Shown here: positions 1 through 7,173 of the stretch, in pieces | Layout: each line of letters starts with the position of its first letter | Position numbering within the stretch: the stretch's first letter is position 1 | IMG/VR virus record: IMGVR_UViG_3300030520_000040 | Span: 1 to 46,729 of that record | From: a virus | Direction: 5' to 3' (one strand) | DNA length: 46,729 nucleotides | Translations under genes and position numbers: made by a program | Notes under the pieces: model-generated | The model's database searches: none | The model's input: only the letters and a program-made list of their open reading frames with translations | Told to the model about the DNA's origin: nothing

Positions 1-225
1 GAGCGCCCCGGCGGCGGAGACCGCGCCCGCGCCGTCACGGCCGGCCGTGCCGGCCGCGGCCAGGCCGCCGGCCGCCCCGATCCTCGACGACCCCGACGCC
101 GCCTTGGCGCCGGCCGCGGTCAGCTTCCCCGCCGCCGACACGGCGCCCGTCCCCGCGTACGCGGGGCCCCCGTGGGGGGAGATGATGCGCGGCTCTACCG
201 GCCGGGCGCGCCCGAGTCGTGACAT
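1..225 (-). CDS. Minor tail or structural protein, N-terminal part (runs off the window)
   Basis: The frame opens with ATG at 225, preceded by a GGGAGG ribosome site about 8 bases upstream, and stays open to the window edge. The visible 75 residues begin MSRLGRARPVEPRI and then become an Ala/Gly/Thr-rich stretch with repeated AG and AA dipeptides. It follows the 263-883 gene by 37 bases, in line with the tail-gene array. Function cannot be assigned; by position it belongs to the minor tail or virion surface set. Only the N-terminal part is present. Confidence 0.6.
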   Translation of the reverse strand, partial: MSRLGRARPVEPRIISPHGGPAYAGTGAVSAAGKLTAAGAKAASGSSRIGAAGGLAAAGTAGRDGAGAVSAAGAL

Positions 226-262
226 GCGGAGGCCCTCCCGCGCAGACGGCGAAGCAGGAGGG

Positions 263-883
263 TCAGGCCAGGGTCAGCGTCTCCGAGCTCAGCGTGTAGG
301 TGCCCTGCGCGCCGAACGTCTCCAGCGTCAGCGACTGCACGATCCCCGAGCCCGTCGAGCTCGTGTTGATCGCCGACCCGCCCGACGTCGCCGACAGCTC
401 GAACGTCGCCCCGGACGCGGAGACCACGTAGTAGATCGTCCCCGCCGTGACGCCCGTCGGGAGCGTGCCCCCCGCTCCCGGGAACAGCACGACGGTGTTC
501 CCGTTGCTGTAAGAGGAGCCGGGCGCCGTGAACACGCCCGGGGACGCGCTCGTCGCCGTGAACGCGTACTGGGTGCCCGCGTCGTTGGGGCCCATGCCGG
601 CGAACGTGCCGGACGTGGAGGCGGACCACAGGCCGACGAACGCGACGGTGTCGCCGGCCGGGACGTTGAACGCGCCCGCGACCGACGCGTCGGCCTTCGA
701 CCCCGCGGAGGCGGCGGACCACGTGACCGACTGGCGGGCGTACGCCGGCGAGCCGCCCGTCAGCTCGTTCGCCCCGGACGACGAGTAGGCGGAGTGCAGA
801 GAGGCGTAGGCGATGATGCTGGACGGGGTGCCCCCGGCGAGGGCGTCGAGCATCTGGTCAAGCGCGGTTGTGGTGAACGGCAT
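263..883 (-). CDS. Tail fiber-like minor structural protein
   Basis: 206 residues. ATG at 883 (MPFTTTALDQMLDAL) is chosen because a GGGAGG site lies 8 bases upstream; a longer in-frame start at 955 would overlap the HNH remnant. The N-terminal third carries the pattern SLHSAYSSSGANELTGG followed by AYARQSVTW, recurrent in small actinophage and prophage tail fiber-like proteins. The C-terminal half is Ser/Thr/Gly-rich beta-type sequence. Located in the tail gene cluster. The role as a virion surface protein is inferred from family resemblance and position. Confidence 0.75.
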   Translation of the reverse strand: MPFTTTALDQMLDALAGGTPSSIIAYASLHSAYSSSGANELTGGSPAYARQSVTWSAASAGSKADASVAGAFNVPAGDTVAFVGLWSASTSGTFAGMGPNDAGTQYAFTATSASPGVFTAPGSSYSNGNTVVLFPGAGGTLPTGVTAGTIYYVVSASGATFELSATSGGSAINTSSTGSGIVQSLTLETFGAQGTYTLSSETLTLA

Positions 884-930
884 GGAGGCCTCCCTGGTGG
901 AAGTGGGGCATGCGGAGGCCGCCCGTATGT

Positions 931-1070
931 CTAGGCTGCCTTCTTGCTCCGCCATCGGCTGCGCCGGCTGGCGGCCTGCTGCTGGCGGCTCGCCCGGCGG
1001 ATATTGCCGGGCTCGTAATCGCCGTCGTTGCCGATACGACCGTGAGTCGTATCGCCGGGCGGATCGCCGC
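931..1070 (-). pseudogene. C-terminal remnant of an HNH homing endonuclease
   Basis: This gap between two tail genes translates in one minus frame to a segment with RIGNDGDYEPGNIRRAS and then QQQAASRRSRW, ending at a TAG at 931. The pattern NDGxYEPGNxRWA followed by QxxNRR is the C-terminal half of a common HNH homing endonuclease family. The N-terminal half is missing, because upstream sequence is the coding region of the 1071-1550 gene, and the usual Trp of RWA is Arg. It is best read as debris of a decayed homing endonuclease left between tail genes. Confidence 0.6.
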
Positions 1071-1550
1071 CTATTCGAGATACAGAAGGCTCACGTACGC
1101 CACCACGGCCTGCGGGGCGTTCAGGAACACGCCGACCCATGACGAGACGGACGGGAAGATCTCGTAGCCGAGCGGGAACCACTCGGGGTAGCCGCTCGTC
1201 GGCGGGATCTCGAGCTCCCACGAGATCGCGCCCTCGGCCGGGGCGGTCGTCCAGGCGCCGGGGGTCGCGGTCGACGCGGTCTTCGCGGCGGTCAGCAGCG
1301 ACGCGGGGGCGTCCCAGTCGATCGGGTTCGGCCCGTAGTTCGACGGGAGCGCCGTGCCGGACGGCGTGTTGGTGATCTTCGCGATCTGGCAGTTGACCGG
1401 CGTGTTCGTCGACGTCGTGCCGTTGAACGACACTTTGATCGCCGTCAGCTTGATCCGCGGCGCAGACGGGGTCTCCAGCGCGAGCGTGCACAGCTGCGCC
1501 GCGGCCCCCAGGTTGATGGGCCCTGAGCCCACCCAGTAAAGATCGGCCAT
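1071..1550 (-). CDS. Small virion structural protein
   Basis: 159 residues starting MADLYWVGSGPINLG at ATG 1550, ending YVSLLYLE. A longer in-frame start at 2501 would overlap a whole neighbouring gene and is rejected. Sequence is Thr/Ala/Pro-rich with alternating hydrophobics, typical of beta-sandwich tail or surface proteins; no enzyme motif is visible. It lies 14 bases downstream of the 443-residue tail protein and is probably co-transcribed. Function beyond virion structure is unknown. Confidence 0.75.
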   Translation of the reverse strand: MADLYWVGSGPINLGAAAQLCTLALETPSAPRIKLTAIKVSFNGTTSTNTPVNCQIAKITNTPSGTALPSNYGPNPIDWDAPASLLTAAKTASTATPGAWTTAPAEGAISWELEIPPTSGYPEWFPLGYEIFPSVSSWVGVFLNAPQAVVAYVSLLYLE

Positions 1551-1564
1551 GCGGGGGTGCCTTC

Positions 1565-2896
1565 CTAGTAGACGGCGGAGCGGACGAGGGCGGCGGGCGG
1601 CACCGCCGCGAGCAGCCGGGCGGGAGGGGGGGGGACCGCGAAGATCATGCCGAGGGCCCAGCCGTCGCCGGCGTTGGCCATGCCGAGCGACCAGCTGTAC
1701 GTCGACCCGGCCGAGGCGGGAGTCTGGTAGGAGGTGACGCAGTAGTCGCTCGCCCCGGCGACGTTCGTCCAGCCGCCCGAGCTCGGGCCGCCGGAGGTGA
1801 ACCCGAAGTACGAGGCGCACGCGGCGAGGACGATCGCGGGGACCGAGCCCAGCGCGCTCGACGGGCCCATGGAGGCGGTCGCGGCGTTCCCGTGGGCGCC
1901 GCCCGGCACCGCTGCGGAGAGGACCGGGCGCGCCCCGAGGCCGCCGACCTCGATCACGTGCAGCCCGTCGGTCGGCGCCGAGGCCCCGCCGGCCATGGTC
2001 GCGCCGACGGAGCTGCTGCTCGCGGATATGCTCGGGAGCGCCCAGATGGCGCAGAACATGTCGCCCGTCTCGGTGCCCTGCAGGCTGAAGACCTGCTGCG
2101 TGCCGCTGGCGTCGCCGTTGGTGTAGGTCACCCCGTTGTACTGGACCGAGGTGACGCTCGCCGACGCCGACCCGAACGAGTAGACGCAGTAGAAGAGCGT
2201 GTTCCCGATGGCCTTGGCGGCGGCGGTGGTGCCCGAGTAGCCGCTGATGACGTCGGAGGCGACCTCGTACACGCCCGTGGGGGCGGGCTTGAGCGCGACC
2301 ATCACGCCGGACCAGTAGGTGGCGGTGGACGCGGTGCCGGTCTTGGCGCCCGTCGCGCCCGACGACGCCGACTGGTTGTCGGCGACCATCATGGCCGGGT
2401 TGGACGTCTGCGCCCCGTTCGTCGCCCGCGACGTGTACCCGGACGGCGGGGTGATCGCGTAGCTGACGTTGGAGTAGCCGTCGTCGTTGCCGGCGAACCA
2501 CAGCACCCAGTCGCCGGCCGTCCCCACGGTGATCGACGCGACGGCGAGGCTCGTGGAGTTGGACGAGGAGGTCGGGGCGACGACCGTCGCGTCCAGCGCG
2601 CCCGCCCCGCCGGCGACCGTCGCGATGACGACGGCGACGGAGTTCCCGCCGAGCCCGGTGATCGACCAGGACGCGCCCTCGGTTCCGTCCGCGAGCCGGT
2701 ACAGGAACGCCCCGTAGTCGTTCGGGTCCTGGGTGACGGTGAACCCGGTGCAGGCGACCGACCCGCTGCCCGCCCCGAACAGGTGGATGAAGATCCAGTC
2801 GCCCGCCGCGGTGCCCGCCTGCTTGCTGACGCTGAACGACGAGACCCCGCCGGAGGACTGCGAGGTGGCCGGAGTCGCCCGGTAGGACAGGCCCAT
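1565..2896 (-). CDS. Minor tail protein with two repeated beta domains
   Basis: 443 residues, ATG at 2896. The protein seems to contain two copies of one domain: the first ends near residue 205 with YWSGVMVALKP, the second at the C-terminus with GWALGMIFAVP, and both contain a GDW/GDM-F-W element and Ser/Gly-rich strands. This duplicated layout occurs in minor tail proteins of actinophages. It sits 13 bases downstream of the GH16-like gene. It probably forms part of the tail tip or fiber; no catalytic motif is seen. Confidence 0.7.
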   Translation of the reverse strand: MGLSYRATPATSQSSGGVSSFSVSKQAGTAAGDWIFIHLFGAGSGSVACTGFTVTQDPNDYGAFLYRLADGTEGASWSITGLGGNSVAVVIATVAGGAGALDATVVAPTSSSNSTSLAVASITVGTAGDWVLWFAGNDDGYSNVSYAITPPSGYTSRATNGAQTSNPAMMVADNQSASSGATGAKTGTASTATYWSGVMVALKPAPTGVYEVASDVISGYSGTTAAAKAIGNTLFYCVYSFGSASASVTSVQYNGVTYTNGDASGTQQVFSLQGTETGDMFCAIWALPSISASSSSVGATMAGGASAPTDGLHVIEVGGLGARPVLSAAVPGGAHGNAATASMGPSSALGSVPAIVLAACASYFGFTSGGPSSGGWTNVAGASDYCVTSYQTPASAGSTYSWSLGMANAGDGWALGMIFAVPPPPARLLAAVPPAALVRSAVY

Positions 2897-2909
2897 CAGG
2901 CCCCCGCCC

Positions 2910-4286
2910 TCATATGATCCCCGCCATCAGCAGGCCGAACGCGGAGCCGGCCGCCCCGATGGCCAGCATCGCGCCGGACGGCACATTGCAAGAGGAGGAC
3001 CCCGACAGCTCCGTGCTGATGGTCCCGGCCGCGGCCGTCGCGTTGATCGCGCCGATCGTGTCGCCGATGTTCAGGATCGTGAAGCCGCCCGACGCGGCGG
3101 TGAACTCGGCGTCCACGGCGGAGCTGAGGGCGACGGCCAGCACGGCGCCCGGGGACGCCACGGTCACCGACGGGGGCGAGTACTCCGTGACGCCCGTCGC
3201 GATCGCGTCGGCCGACGCCCCCGCGAGGACGACCGACCCCAGGGGGAGGCCCGTGACCTCGGTGAGGTTCCCTTCGGCCCAGTTGACGTCGGTCGCGGTG
3301 AAGACGACGGTGACCGAGTCGATCGCGGCCGCGTCTATGCAGGAGGCGAGGGCGCAGAACCCGTAGAGGCCGTCGCCCGCGTCCCACGACCCGGCGGCCG
3401 GCGGGTTCTGGCTGTAAGCCGAGGTGCTGTAGGCCCAGTCGTTGCCCGCGCTGTCGGTGATGCCGGCGATGCCGAACGGGGAGTCTGCGGTGGACCAGCA
3501 CCCGACCTCGAGGATCAGCGTGTTCCCGGCCGTGGTGGTGAAGTCGTCCGCGGAGATGGTCGCCGACGACGCTCCGGGGAGCGCCACGTTCTGGACGACG
3601 CTGGGACCTGCCGCCGGCACCCAGCCGTAAACGTAATCGATCTGCGCCGCGTACCCGATGCCGTAGGCGCTCGTGTTCCCGGCGCCGTTGAGCGGCAGGA
3701 TCGACCACGCGCCGCCGGAGTCGTCCGTCGTCCACGTCTTGACGAGGGCCCCGTCCCACCAGAACTCGACGGTGCTGGCGGTGCGCACAAGGGTGGAGGT
3801 GTGCCAGGCGTTGGCCCAGTTGCCAGACGGGTTGAACGGGCCGGACTGCTGGTTCCCGCCCGAGTAGTAGTGGTAGTTGACGGACGGCCCGGACCCGTTG
3901 ATCTCCCAGAAGTCAGCCTCTCCGTTAGCCGGCCAGTCCTGGCCGGACGCGAAGATGACGCCCCAGTTCCACGGGTGGGCGCTGTCCGGGCCGGGCGAGT
4001 AGATCCTGGCCTCGACGCAGCCCCCGACGGGCATTGCCCAGCCGTTGACGCCGGCGCCGTCGAGGGGGTTGCTGCTGAGGTACGCGCCGGAGGTCGCCGA
4101 CGCCACCGTCAGGTACAGGATGCCGCCCGCCACCGTGGAGTTGCCGGCCGCGCCCAGGCAGCTGGTCCCGTTGATCGCATAGCCGTTGAGGCTGGCCCAC
4201 TTTGTCGGATCAGGCGCGCCGGTGTAGTCGAAGTCGTCGCCGAAAACCTGCGTCCAGGACCCGGACGGCCCGGTCGGGTTAGGCAC
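2910..4286 (-). CDS. Tail protein with GH16-like glycan hydrolase domain
   Basis: 458 residues, ATG at 4286. Residues 10-235 look like a GH16 (laminarinase/beta-glucanase) jelly roll: VFGDDFDYTGAPDPTKW at the start, a G-LYLTV strand, GGCVEARIYSPG, and GEADFWEING at 122-131, which supplies the family's E-x-D-x-x-E active-site signature (E123, D125, E128). Residues 240-458 resemble the repeated beta domain of the neighbouring 443-residue tail protein. Such proteins can degrade capsule or wall glycans during adsorption. The domain match rests on visible motifs; activity and substrate are inferred. Confidence 0.75.
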   Translation of the reverse strand: MPNPTGPSGSWTQVFGDDFDYTGAPDPTKWASLNGYAINGTSCLGAAGNSTVAGGILYLTVASATSGAYLSSNPLDGAGVNGWAMPVGGCVEARIYSPGPDSAHPWNWGVIFASGQDWPANGEADFWEINGSGPSVNYHYYSGGNQQSGPFNPSGNWANAWHTSTLVRTASTVEFWWDGALVKTWTTDDSGGAWSILPLNGAGNTSAYGIGYAAQIDYVYGWVPAAGPSVVQNVALPGASSATISADDFTTTAGNTLILEVGCWSTADSPFGIAGITDSAGNDWAYSTSAYSQNPPAAGSWDAGDGLYGFCALASCIDAAAIDSVTVVFTATDVNWAEGNLTEVTGLPLGSVVLAGASADAIATGVTEYSPPSVTVASPGAVLAVALSSAVDAEFTAASGGFTILNIGDTIGAINATAAAGTISTELSGSSSCNVPSGAMLAIGAAGSAFGLLMAGII

Positions 4287-4316
4287 TCCCGCTCAGCCCC
4301 CGCGGCCCGGGCGCCA

Positions 4317-4835
4317 TCAGGAGGCCAGCCCGAGCACTGCGCCCTGGTACGCCCACTCTCCCGCGCCGCCGTTGAGGGCGCTGTCAAAGCGAAAGCCCAC
4401 GTAATCGGTGCGGCCCGACGTCGCGGTCCAGGACGGCTGCCCGCCCGCCCCGAAGTCGAACACGCTGTTGAACAGGGGCGTGTAGCTGCCGCCGTACTTG
4501 ACGGCGATCGTGATCGGCTGCCCGTTCTTCGGGTTCGACGGGGCGGCCAGGGTGTGCGATGACCCGCCGAGCGTCCACCGGAAGTCGTTGCCGAGCGCCG
4601 CGTTCAGCGGCACCGACGAGCCGTCCGTCAGCGACGTGACGGCCGGGACGACGGCGCCGGTCGCAGGCGACGTCAGGTAGGCCGCCAGCTGGGCGAGCGT
4701 CATCTTCTTGTCCGACCCGCCCGGCCCGGCGGGCGGCGTCGACGTGTCGTTGGGGTCGACGACGAGCAGGAGGACCCCTGCGACGATCGCCCCCGTGGTG
4801 ATCGCGGACAGCTGCGAGACTTCGTAGTTCGTCAC
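4317..4835 (-). CDS. Small tail-associated protein with N-terminal hydrophobic helix
   Basis: 172 residues from GTG at 4835 (VTNYEVSQL), with a GGGAGGTGG ribosome site upstream; the longer upstream reading is low-complexity Arg/Pro and is rejected. Residues 10-27 (SAITTGAIVAGVLLLVVD) form a hydrophobic segment, followed by TSTPPAGPGG and KKMTLAQLAAYL. The C-terminal 100 residues are beta-rich and contain SGRTDYVGFRFDS. It is the first tail-array gene after the plus-strand island and lysis cassette. Probable virion or tail fiber-associated protein; specific role unknown. Confidence 0.65.
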   Translation of the reverse strand: MTNYEVSQLSAITTGAIVAGVLLLVVDPNDTSTPPAGPGGSDKKMTLAQLAAYLTSPATGAVVPAVTSLTDGSSVPLNAALGNDFRWTLGGSSHTLAAPSNPKNGQPITIAVKYGGSYTPLFNSVFDFGAGGQPSWTATSGRTDYVGFRFDSALNGGAGEWAYQGAVLGLAS

Positions 4836-4881
4836 GGCCGGCCACCTCCCGGGGGTGACCGCGCGGCGCGGCCGGTTGCTG

Positions 4882-4894
4882 GACGATGGCCGCC
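4882..4894 (+). promoter_or_regulatory. Putative leaderless promoter -10 (GACGAT, N7, ATG)
   Basis: GACGAT at 4882-4887 is followed by exactly seven bases and the ATG at 4895. No Shine-Dalgarno sequence precedes that ATG. The same A at position 2 and T at position 6, spaced 6-7 bases from the start codon, recur before all seven plus-strand islands. Confidence 0.45.
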
Positions 4895-4984
4895 ATGGGG
4901 CACCGGGGAAGAGCGGATCGCGCCGCGGCGGCGGCGGAGGCCGGGGTGATGGCGGCGCTGGCGAGAGCGCAGCAGGAGCCGTGA
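4895..4984 (+). CDS. 29-residue small protein, first gene of a plus-strand island
   Basis: ATG at 4895 to TGA at 4984 encodes MGHRGRADRAAAAAEAGVMA and ten further residues, an Ala/Arg-rich helix. It stands directly behind a leaderless-type -10 element and its stop overlaps the GTG of the next frame (GTGA), the same coupling seen in the other plus-strand islands. The composition gives no function. Support comes from context rather than similarity. Confidence 0.35.
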   Translation: MGHRGRADRAAAAAEAGVMAALARAQQEP

Positions 4985-5172
4985 CGCGCTGGCCGGCATG
5001 GCACCCCAGGGCCAGCCTGCACGTCTGCGGTGGCGACGACTGCCCGTACAGCAACGCCGACGATGGCGCCCATGCGCCGGAGTACGCCGAGAGCGGGCTC
5101 TGCTCGTGGGGCGGCGAGGGGTGTCAGACTTCGGGCTTGCGCTGGCGGCCTGGCCGCGTGGCGGGGTGGTGA
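4981..5172 (+). CDS. 63-residue Cys-containing small protein
   Basis: GTG at 4981 overlaps the previous stop by 4 bases. The product (VTRWPAWHPRASLHVCGGDD...) has cysteines in VCGGDDCPY and later LCSWGGEGCQTSG, which could form a small zinc-binding site. Cys-rich mini proteins of this kind occur in other plus-strand islands here. It ends just before the tRNA-like element. Function unknown; called on codon pattern, coupling and island context. Confidence 0.4.
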   Translation: MTRWPAWHPRASLHVCGGDDCPYSNADDGAHAPEYAESGLCSWGGEGCQTSGLRWRPGRVAGW

Positions 5173-5226
5173 CGCCCTTAAACGTCGCGTGCCCGCGTGG
5201 CTGCGTAGCCGCTGGCGCACCTAAGC

Positions 5227-5300
5227 GGCCGAGAGGCCAGGGTGGTTGCGGGTTCAAGTCCCGCCAGGGCCTAGGCCCTGTAGCTCAGTTGGCAGAGCAG
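5227..5300 (+). other. tRNA-like element: 3' half followed by 5' half
   Basis: 5248-5264 is a perfect T-arm (GCGGG stem, TTCAAGT loop, CCCGC), followed by CAGGGCC at 5265-5271, the 3' strand of an acceptor stem. Immediately downstream, 5274-5300 reads GGCCCTG, TA, then a D-arm (GCTC, AGTTGGCA, GAGC, A). GGCCCTG is exactly complementary to the upstream CAGGGCC. No matching 5' acceptor lies upstream of the T-arm and no T-arm lies downstream of the D-arm. I see no normal anticodon arm, so a working tRNA is not supported. It may be tandem tRNA remnants, a permuted tRNA or a recombination scar. 5173-5226 holds nothing else I can name. Confidence 0.5.
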
Positions 5301-5338
5301 CGGAAGGCGCGTTCGGGTTCGCCCGGGCGCGCTTTCCG
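5301..5338 (+). terminator. Strong hairpin at the end of the plus-strand island
   Basis: 5301-5311 pairs with 5328-5338 over 11 base pairs (one G-T), and the loop holds a second stem CGGG-TTCG-CCCG. It directly follows the D-arm-like sequence and lies between the plus-strand island and the convergent minus gene ending at 5370. No U-tract follows, so it is a terminator candidate of the actinobacterial hairpin-only kind, or an RNA-stabilising structure. Confidence 0.5.
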
Positions 5339-5369
5339 TATTCAGCCCTGCGCCACGTAGACGGCGTCC

Positions 5370-5786
5370 CTAACTGCCGCAGCAGACGCATCGGCTCTTC
5401 TCGCCGGCCGGCCAAGGCTCCAGCACGTAGGCGCGGTCAACCTTGACCAGCCCGGCGCGGCTCGGGTGCGGATCCCAGGCGATCTCCCCGCCGTCCCCGA
5501 CGACCGCATGGTCCCCGGAACCGCGCCTGGTGGACCCGACGACGATCGAGCGCCCCTGCGGGATGCCGTCCACCTGCCGCCAGTCGAGGCCCCGGCCTCG
5601 GAGCCACAGGCGGAGGGCGGGCTCCCACCATGTGAAGCTCCCGAAGTGGGCGACCGCGTCAAGGTCGAGGCCGAGCGCGGACGCGACGGACGCTTGGAGG
5701 CAGTTGCCGAGGACGCCCTTCGCCTCAAGCTCAGGGCTGTAGAGGATCGACTGGGTGACCTCGGCCGGGGCTTGCGGGAGGATCAC
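5370..5786 (-). CDS. Putative papain-like cysteine peptidase family protein
   Basis: 138 residues from GTG at 5786 (VILPQAPAEVTQ), which gives a 4-base GTGA overlap with the endolysin stop; an ATG at 5807 is possible. A conserved core is visible: GNCLQASVASALGLDL (Cys nucleophile context), W-EPALRLWLRGRGL, GDHAVVGDGG (His) and WDPHPSRAGL (Asp). Cys, His and Asp in this order fit a papain-like fold, and relatives of this short family occur in phages and bacteria. Coupling to the endolysin suggests a role in lysis or wall processing, but that is inference. Confidence 0.6.
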   Translation of the reverse strand: MILPQAPAEVTQSILYSPELEAKGVLGNCLQASVASALGLDLDAVAHFGSFTWWEPALRLWLRGRGLDWRQVDGIPQGRSIVVGSTRRGSGDHAVVGDGGEIAWDPHPSRAGLVKVDRAYVLEPWPAGEKSRCVCCGS

Positions 5787-6637
5787 GCGGCGAGGCCCGC
5801 GCCCCATGTCAGCGGGCCGACCTGGCCGTCCTGCTTGAGGCCCTTCGCCTTCTGGAACGACTCGGTGCGCGCCTTGGTGGTCTCGCCGAACGTCCCGTCC
5901 ACGCCGTCACTGCGAACCCCGGTCTTCCCGAGGTCGTACCCGTGGGCGACGAGGAGGGCCTGCCAGTTCAAGACGGCCTGCCTGTTCGTGCTACCGAGAC
6001 CGATAACGGGAATCGTTGCCATGAGTCGATCCTCCCAGGACTCGGCGGGCGGAGGCGAAGGCTTGGAGTAGGTCGCGATCCATGCGGCCATCTCGGCGGC
6101 GGTGCCGTTGTAGGCGTCCTGGTCGAGGCCGGTCTCGTCCCACTGCCACAGCCGCCAAGAGGACCAGGGGGCGACGCTCGCCGGGGCGGTCTGCGACGGC
6201 CATGCGATCCACAGCGGGTAGCCCGCACAGGACCCGAGCCCGGCCGCCACGGAGAGATCCGTGTAGCAGATGACCGGGTTCCGGCCCCCGGTGGCCGCCT
6301 TGACCGCGTCGAGGAACCCCTTCGCGTCCGCGTCGGTGACGCCCGAGTAGTCAGACACGCTGACGGCGAGCATGTCGCCCGGCTCCAGCCCTGCCGCCCG
6401 GACGACGGCGAGGAAGTGCGCGGCCTGCTCGGCCACGGCGTCCGCCCGCAGCTCGTGGTAGGCACCCCGGAACCTCCCGGCCGCCTTGATCACGTCCCAG
6501 TTCGCCGCGAAGTTCGGGTCGGAACCGTAGGCCCCGTCGGTCGCCTTCGCGAAGCAGAAGTCCAGCCCGGCCAGGTCCGCCGCGGCAAGCCGGGGCTGGT
6601 AGCTGGAGACGTCGATCCCCTGCGCGCTGTCGGTCAC
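5783..6637 (-). CDS. Endolysin, GH25 lysozyme-like with C-terminal peptidoglycan-binding domain
   Basis: 284 residues. Residues 6-190 follow the GH25 layout: GIDVSSYQ (Asp9), FCFAKATDG at 28-35, RGAYHE, a YTDLS strand near 125, and WRLWQWDETGLDQDAYNG near 161-178. Residues 208-284 form a PG_binding_1 domain (NWQALLVAHGYD to DGVDGTFGETTKA to GLKQDGQVGPLTW). It would cut the glycan backbone of host peptidoglycan. The usual catalytic D-x-E strand reads LAVSVSDYSG at 90-99, so both acidic residues seem replaced by Ser (S93, S95). It is ATGA-coupled to the membrane protein upstream. The family call is fairly secure; catalytic competence is uncertain. Confidence 0.85.
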   Translation of the reverse strand: MTDSAQGIDVSSYQPRLAAADLAGLDFCFAKATDGAYGSDPNFAANWDVIKAAGRFRGAYHELRADAVAEQAAHFLAVVRAAGLEPGDMLAVSVSDYSGVTDADAKGFLDAVKAATGGRNPVICYTDLSVAAGLGSCAGYPLWIAWPSQTAPASVAPWSSWRLWQWDETGLDQDAYNGTAAEMAAWIATYSKPSPPPAESWEDRLMATIPVIGLGSTNRQAVLNWQALLVAHGYDLGKTGVRSDGVDGTFGETTKARTESFQKAKGLKQDGQVGPLTWGAGLAA

Positions 6638-7173
6638 GGTGCCACGTCCTTCGCATCTAGCTTCGCCGAGAGGGCGCTCACTGCGGCGAGCACTTCGGCC
6701 AGGCCGCCCTCGGTGCGCGTGTCGAGCCGGTCAAGCGCGGTCGCCTGCGCGCCCTCGAGCGCGAGGATCTTGTCGTCCTGCGCGGCGAGGTGCGCGGCCT
6801 GCTCGGACTGGCCGTGCAGCAGCGCCTCAACGTCGTCGAACTGCCGCTTAGCCATCCGGTCGCTAGCCTCGGCGAGGACCGCCGACCCCACAAGGATGAT
6901 CGGAAGTAGTACCAACTGAATAAATTGGGAGCTGGCCCACTGGACGAACCCGGCCGGGCCGTTGTGCAGCGCGGCGGGAAGCCCGTAGAACGCGAGCGCG
7001 CAGAAGGCGTAAGCGCAGTACATGGTGGCCACCACGCGGGTCACCAGGACCGCCGCGCGGGTGTTGAACCGGGCGGCGGCGCTCTTGCCGGCCTGCCCGG
7101 AGGCGATCGTGGCAGGTCCCTGCTCGGCCCGGTGCTTCAGGTGCGGGTGGGGGGCATGCTCATGCAGGCTCAT
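6634..7173 (-). CDS. Holin-like membrane protein with two transmembrane segments
   Basis: 179 residues. After a His-rich N-terminus there are two hydrophobic segments, roughly residues 41-66 (VLVTRVVATMYCAYAFCALAF) and 83-101 (FIQLVLLPIILVGSAVL). A charged amphipathic tail follows (ASDRMAKRQFDDVEALLHGQ onward) that looks like coiled coil. Four-base overlap with the endolysin start and position in the lysis cassette suggest a holin or lysis regulator. This two-helix plus coiled-coil layout recurs next to actinophage endolysins. Not experimentally assignable from sequence alone. Confidence 0.6.
   Translation of the reverse strand: MSLHEHAPHPHLKHRAEQGPATIASGQAGKSAAARFNTRAAVLVTRVVATMYCAYAFCALAFYGLPAALHNGPAGFVQWASSQFIQLVLLPIILVGSAVLAEASDRMAKRQFDDVEALLHGQSEQAAHLAAQDDKILALEGAQATALDRLDTRTEGGLAEVLAAVSALSAKLDAKDVAP

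Noticed and set aside
955-955. Upstream start at 955 for the 263-883 tail gene
   Set aside because: It would overlap the HNH remnant, and only the ATG at 883 has a good ribosome binding site and matches the family's N-terminus.
5174-5272. Conventional long tRNA (Leu/Ser type) ending at the T-arm
   Set aside because: The best upstream acceptor candidate pairs at only 5 of 7 positions, the span is about 99 bases, and no D-arm is readable, so an ordinary tRNA is not supported.
5227-5300. Phage attachment site (attP) in tRNA-like sequence
   Set aside because: A 3' tRNA half would fit attP, but a 5' half directly follows it, and no integrase or excisionase gene is visible in the window.
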